DNA of 64,000 nucleotides, from assembly GCA_039025395.1 (NCBI GenBank), contig JBCCOK010000018.1, positions 1-64,000 on the forward strand, in the 5' to 3' direction. The DNA comes from Hoeflea_A sp039025395. Lineage in GTDB: Bacteria; Pseudomonadota; Alphaproteobacteria; Rhizobiales; Rhizobiaceae. The translations under genes were made by a program, and so were the position numbers. Below are positions 60,850 through 64,000 of the stretch, one piece after another (the stretch's first letter is position 1; every line of letters starts with the position of its first letter). The notes beneath the pieces are model-generated. The model worked only from the letters and a program-made list of their open reading frames with translations, searched no databases and was not told the origin of the DNA.

Positions 60850-61494
60850 TTACTGATTGTTATCGTCGAGCAGACCGGTCACGAAGCCAAACAACCCGGG
60901 ATGGCGGTCGCGCCGCAGCCGTTCAGCGAGCACAATGGAGCGGACGGACTGAAACGTCTGGTCAAGGTCTTCATTGACGACAACATAGTCATATTCGCTC
61001 CAGTGCTGCATTTCTTCGCGCGAATTGGCCAGTCGTGTCTCGATGACCTGTTCCGTGTCTTCGGCTCGCCTCTGGAGACGTGACTTGAGCTCTTCAAGAG
61101 ATGGCGGAAGGATGAAGACTGAGACGACATCCGCTGGCATCTTCTCGTGCAGTTGGAGGGCACCCTGCCAGTCAATGTCAAAAAGCATGTCGCGGCCTTC
61201 AGCCATGCAAGTCTCCGCCGCCTCTCGCGGCGTTCCATAAAAGTTGCCGTGCACTTCGGCCCATTCAAGCAGAGCATCCGTATCGCGAAGCCTTTTGAAC
61301 TCAACTTCGGATATAAAATGATAGTGCACGCCGTCGATCTCGCTAGGTCGCCGCGTGCGCGTTGTAACACTGACAGAAAGCGTCAGGCCTTCAACCTCTT
61401 CCAGAAGAATGCGCGCGATTGTAGACTTGCCTGCTCCGGAGGGCGAGGACAGAACCAGCAGCAGACCCCGGCGCTTTGCTTGTGTAACTGTCAT
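60850..61494 (-). CDS. gmk: Guanylate kinase
   Basis: 214 residues; phosphorylates GMP to GDP. The P-loop is SSPSGAGKSTIARIL, followed by the GMP-binding SVTTRTRRPSEIDGVHYHF and the block FDIDWQGALQLHEKMP. The frame extends upstream to 61647, into the yicC region, but MTVTQAKRRGLLLVL at 61494 is the family start. It lies 56 bp after yicC on the same strand. Confidence 0.96.
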   Translation of the reverse strand: MTVTQAKRRGLLLVLSSPSGAGKSTIARILLEEVEGLTLSVSVTTRTRRPSEIDGVHYHFISEVEFKRLRDTDALLEWAEVHGNFYGTPREAAETCMAEGRDMLFDIDWQGALQLHEKMPADVVSVFILPPSLEELKSRLQRRAEDTEQVIETRLANSREEMQHWSEYDYVVVNEDLDQTFQSVRSIVLAERLRRDRHPGLFGFVTGLLDDNNQ

Positions 61495-61550
61495 GACGTC
61501 AGATATGGCGGCGAACTGAGACTGGATTGCAACATGATCGCGACTGCCAC

Positions 61551-62438
61551 CTATTCCAGATTCTGAACCTGTTCGCGAAACTGCTCGATAAGAACTTTCA
61601 GTTCCAAACCGATCGCCGTCACCGAAGAGGCGTTTGATTTTGAACAAATGGTATTCGACTCGCGGTTCAATTCCTGCGCTAAAAAATCAAGGCGTCGTCC
61701 GATCGGGCCGCCGTCCGCCAGCAATTGCCTGCATGCCTCAACATGGACTGAAAGGCGGTCGATCTCTTCGCGAATATCGGCTTTTGAAGCCAGTATCGCA
61801 GCTTCAACATACACACGATCCTCGTCGAATTCCGCAGCGGAATCGAGCAGCATCCTAACCTGCGACGACAAACGCTCCGCAATACGGTCCGGTTCAGTCG
61901 ACGGATCGGCGGCCACCTTGCGAACAAGTTCCTCTATCCCAGCGACTTGGTCGCCAAGGAAGGCTCCGATCTTTTCGCCTTCTGTCTTTCTCATCGCTGT
62001 CATGGCCGCAATCGTCGCATCGAGGCCATCCATGATCGACTGACGCTCTTGGCTCAAAGTCTCATCATCCGGCTTCGATTCGGAAAACTCGAGCACTCCG
62101 CGGATATTGAGCAGGCCATCGATCCGGGGCGGTTCGGCATCCGTGCTCTCGAGTAACCGATCGGCCGCAATGATCACCGCATCCAGCACATCCTGATTGA
62201 CGGTCGCTTGGATTGTTTTCCTGTCCCGCGTCACCGTCAGGTTCACCTGCAGATTGCCGCGCGCAATGTTTTGCGAAACCGCTTTTCTTACATCCGGTTC
62301 GATCAGTTCAAATCCCGCAGGCAATCGGATGCGAACATCGAAGCCTTTGCCGTTGACCGAACGCATCTCCCAGGCCCATTGCATAGAGCCGGAGTTGCCT
62401 TCGAGATTGGCGTATCCAGTCATCGATTGCAGCGTCAT
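61551..62438 (-). CDS. yicC: YicC-family endoribonuclease
   Basis: 295 residues, the normal size. The N-terminal domain starts MTLQSMTGYANLEG and has VNGKGFDVRIRLP; the C-terminal DUF1732 part ends GRRLDFLAQELNRESNTICSKS. E. coli YicC is an RNA endonuclease that affects the sRNA RyhB; the role in alphaproteobacteria is not established. GAGAGG precedes the ATG. mltG lies 39 bp upstream on the same strand. Confidence 0.94.
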   Translation of the reverse strand: MTLQSMTGYANLEGNSGSMQWAWEMRSVNGKGFDVRIRLPAGFELIEPDVRKAVSQNIARGNLQVNLTVTRDRKTIQATVNQDVLDAVIIAADRLLESTDAEPPRIDGLLNIRGVLEFSESKPDDETLSQERQSIMDGLDATIAAMTAMRKTEGEKIGAFLGDQVAGIEELVRKVAADPSTEPDRIAERLSSQVRMLLDSAAEFDEDRVYVEAAILASKADIREEIDRLSVHVEACRQLLADGGPIGRRLDFLAQELNRESNTICSKSNASSVTAIGLELKVLIEQFREQVQNLE

Positions 62439-62477
62439 TCGACACCTCTCGCGCAGCCGAACAATCGCTGTTGGCTG

Positions 62478-63638
62478 TTACTGATCGGCAGACTGTTCTC
62501 TTTGCTTTGCCCGTTCAGCTTCGATCTGCCGCCATCTGCGCACATTAGCATTGTGTTGATCGAGGGTTTCAGCGAACGCATGCCCACCGGTCCCGTCGGC
62601 AACGAAATAGTAGTGGTTGGTCTGTGACGGTCTTGCAACAGCTTCCAGCGAGGCGCGGCCAGGATTGGCAATCGGTGTAGGCGGCAGGCCGTCAATTCTG
62701 TAAGTGTTGTAAGGCGTGAACTTGTCGATATCAGACCGGTAGATCGGACGATCCGGCGGTTTGCCTTCGCCGCCAAAAAGCCCATAGATGATGGTCGGGT
62801 CTGATTGCAGGCGCATGCCCCGTTCCAGACGATTCATGAACACTGATGCCACCAACGTGCGCTCGTCGGCCCTTCCCGTCTCTTTTTCAACGATGGATGC
62901 CAAGATCAGCATCTCTTCCTTCGAATTGATGGGAAGGCCCGGCTCTCGGCGTGCCCATATCTGGTTGACGAGGGCGTTCTGTGACGCGCGCATCTGCTCG
63001 ATGACCTCTATGCGCGTTGTACCGCGGGTGAATTTGTAGGTCTCCGGCCGCAATGTGCCCTCCGCCGGCATTTCTTCCGGCAGATCGCCCGTCAGGTCCG
63101 GATTTTCGGCAACCCTTTCAAAGATCTGATGCACTGTGAGGCCTTCCGGAATTGTCACCGAGTACTGCACCGAAAGCCCGGATCGCAGCAGTTCCATGAC
63201 ATCGCGCATCGATGCACCTGCTTTGATCTCGTATTCGCCGGCCTTGAGCGTGTCATCGGGCATGTAGGCCTGGACACCCGATTTGAAGATGAAGCCGTTG
63301 GATACGACCTGGCGGCGTTCAAGAAGATTGGCGATTTGGTTCAGGCTTGTTCCGCTTGGTATGCGCACATTGGCGCTACGCTCAAGCGGGCCCGGTTCAT
63401 CGAATTTGACCTTGCCGTAGTAGACCGCACCGGCGGCTGCCAACGTAATGAAAACGATGAACGACATTATGAAATTGAGAAACACCACAAACTGGCTGCG
63501 GGCGCGCTGCGAGCGCTTTGGTGGCTGCGGTGCCTCTTCTGGCTTCAATGCCTGGCGCGCGGATTGTGGAATGACCGGTCCCGCAGATGTCGATCGTCGA
63601 ATCTTGCCCGGGTCTCCCGATATATTGCTGTCGGTCAC
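62478..63638 (-). CDS. mltG: Endolytic murein transglycosylase MltG
   Basis: 386 residues, GTG start with GGGGAT 6 bases ahead. One membrane helix at about 50-75 (FVVFLNFIMSFIVFITLAAAGAVYYG) follows a cytoplasmic Pro/Arg-rich segment. The LysM-like part is VRIPSGTSLNQIANLLERRQV and the catalytic glutamate lies in LASIVEKETGRADE, followed by RLQSDPTIIYGLFG. It cuts nascent glycan strands, setting their length. Classical neighbour of fabF. Confidence 0.95.
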   Translation of the reverse strand: MTDSNISGDPGKIRRSTSAGPVIPQSARQALKPEEAPQPPKRSQRARSQFVVFLNFIMSFIVFITLAAAGAVYYGKVKFDEPGPLERSANVRIPSGTSLNQIANLLERRQVVSNGFIFKSGVQAYMPDDTLKAGEYEIKAGASMRDVMELLRSGLSVQYSVTIPEGLTVHQIFERVAENPDLTGDLPEEMPAEGTLRPETYKFTRGTTRIEVIEQMRASQNALVNQIWARREPGLPINSKEEMLILASIVEKETGRADERTLVASVFMNRLERGMRLQSDPTIIYGLFGGEGKPPDRPIYRSDIDKFTPYNTYRIDGLPPTPIANPGRASLEAVARPSQTNHYYFVADGTGGHAFAETLDQHNANVRRWRQIEAERAKQREQSADQ

Positions 63639-63735
63639 AATCTATCCCCAATCTATGGAATCAGCGATTTATCATAGTGTTATTAACAACATGAATATGG
63701 CAATAGATGGCAAATACGACGAATTCGATCACACT

Positions 63736-64000
63736 TTAGTCTTCAAACCGCCGCAATACCAAACAGGCGTTGGTGCCGCCAAAACCGAAGGAATTCGACA
63801 AGGCGACGTTGATCTCACGCTCTCGTGCCTTCTTGGGGACGAGGTCGATTTCCGTTTCAACCGAGGGATTTTCGAGGTTCAAGGTCGGCGGAGCGATGTT
63901 GTCTCGGATCGCAAGTGTCGAAAAAATGGCCTCAACCGCTCCGGCAGCCCCAAGAAGGTGGCCGATCGCGGATTTTGTGGACGACATGGCAATTGAAGGT
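63736..64000 (-). CDS. fabF: Beta-ketoacyl-ACP synthase II, 3' end
   Basis: The gene runs off the right edge; 87 codons are visible, ending at TAA 63736-63738. The visible part has the catalytic lysine/histidine block SSTKSAIGHLLGAAGAVEA and the C-terminal NVALSNSFGFGGTNACLVL, both diagnostic of FabF-type ketoacyl synthases. It elongates acyl chains in fatty acid synthesis. The in-frame ATG at 63985 is internal, not a start. It precedes mltG on the same strand by 97 bp. Confidence 0.93.
   Translation of the reverse strand, partial: PSIAMSSTKSAIGHLLGAAGAVEAIFSTLAIRDNIAPPTLNLENPSVETEIDLVPKKAREREINVALSNSFGFGGTNACLVLRRFED

Noticed and set aside
1..64000. tRNA genes, insertion sequences, prophage or CRISPR repeats
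   Set aside because: No cloverleaf, transposase, integrase, terminal repeats or spaced direct repeats were seen on either strand.

Overview
This 64-kb window is ordinary chromosomal DNA from an alphaproteobacterium, almost certainly Hyphomicrobiales (Rhizobiales), perhaps the Phyllobacteriaceae/Ahrensia/Hoeflea side. This rests on gene content and order: an LdtR-like MarR regulator, an Asp-rich HemB, a CDP-alcohol transferase-perM-hdaA-ppk-ppx block, pepA-holC, lptF-lptG-lptD-surA-pdxA-rsmA, and fabF-mltG-yicC-gmk. I see no tRNA, rRNA, insertion sequence, prophage or CRISPR array. Genus and species cannot be read from the sequence alone.

Layout. 0-5.5 kb: the end of a saccharopine dehydrogenase gene, an Fe(II)/2OG oxygenase-family protein, the LdtR-like regulator, a DUF6163-like membrane protein, a 3-hydroxyisobutyryl-CoA hydrolase-like protein and hemB. 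5.6-12.4 kb: an RDD membrane protein, an SLC13-type permease, a Bpt/Ate N-end-rule transferase, an agmatinase-family enzyme and parC. 12.5-24 kb: a secreted protein of unknown function, aspS, rnd, an isochorismatase-fold amidohydrolase, then a long minus-strand cluster (CDP-alcohol phosphotransferase, AI-2E/PerM exporter, hdaA, ppk, ppx) linking phospholipid, replication-control and polyphosphate functions. 24.3-37 kb: purM-purN, a small secreted protein with a lipoprotein RNase T2, two GSTs, a Ca2+/Na+ antiporter, uvrC, pgsA-moaD-moaE, ndk, a divergent FolD and an ABC-F ATPase.

37-45.8 kb is the accessory-looking part: a type I secretion locus read leftward. It encodes two unusual predicted substrates (a D/K/H/G/Q-rich low-complexity protein and a 651-residue acidic repeat protein), an ABC exporter with a disordered Gly/acidic N-terminal extension and an HlyD adaptor. 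A LuxR-type regulator with a degenerate receiver domain is divergent from it across 640 bp of AT-rich, palindrome-containing DNA. Just beyond the adaptor lies a strong small-RNA candidate with promoter, C-rich loop and intrinsic terminator. This locus and the sRNA are the best candidates for undescribed biology here.

45.8-64 kb returns to envelope and housekeeping genes: a DUF2339 membrane protein, an HCCA-isomerase-like protein, an L,D-transpeptidase, holC, pepA, the LPS export operon lptFG-lptD-surA with pdxA and rsmA, and on the opposite strand gmk, yicC, mltG and the 3' end of fabF. Envelope biogenesis is a recurring theme: LdtR, L,D-transpeptidase, LPS transport, MltG, phospholipid synthesis and type I secretion.
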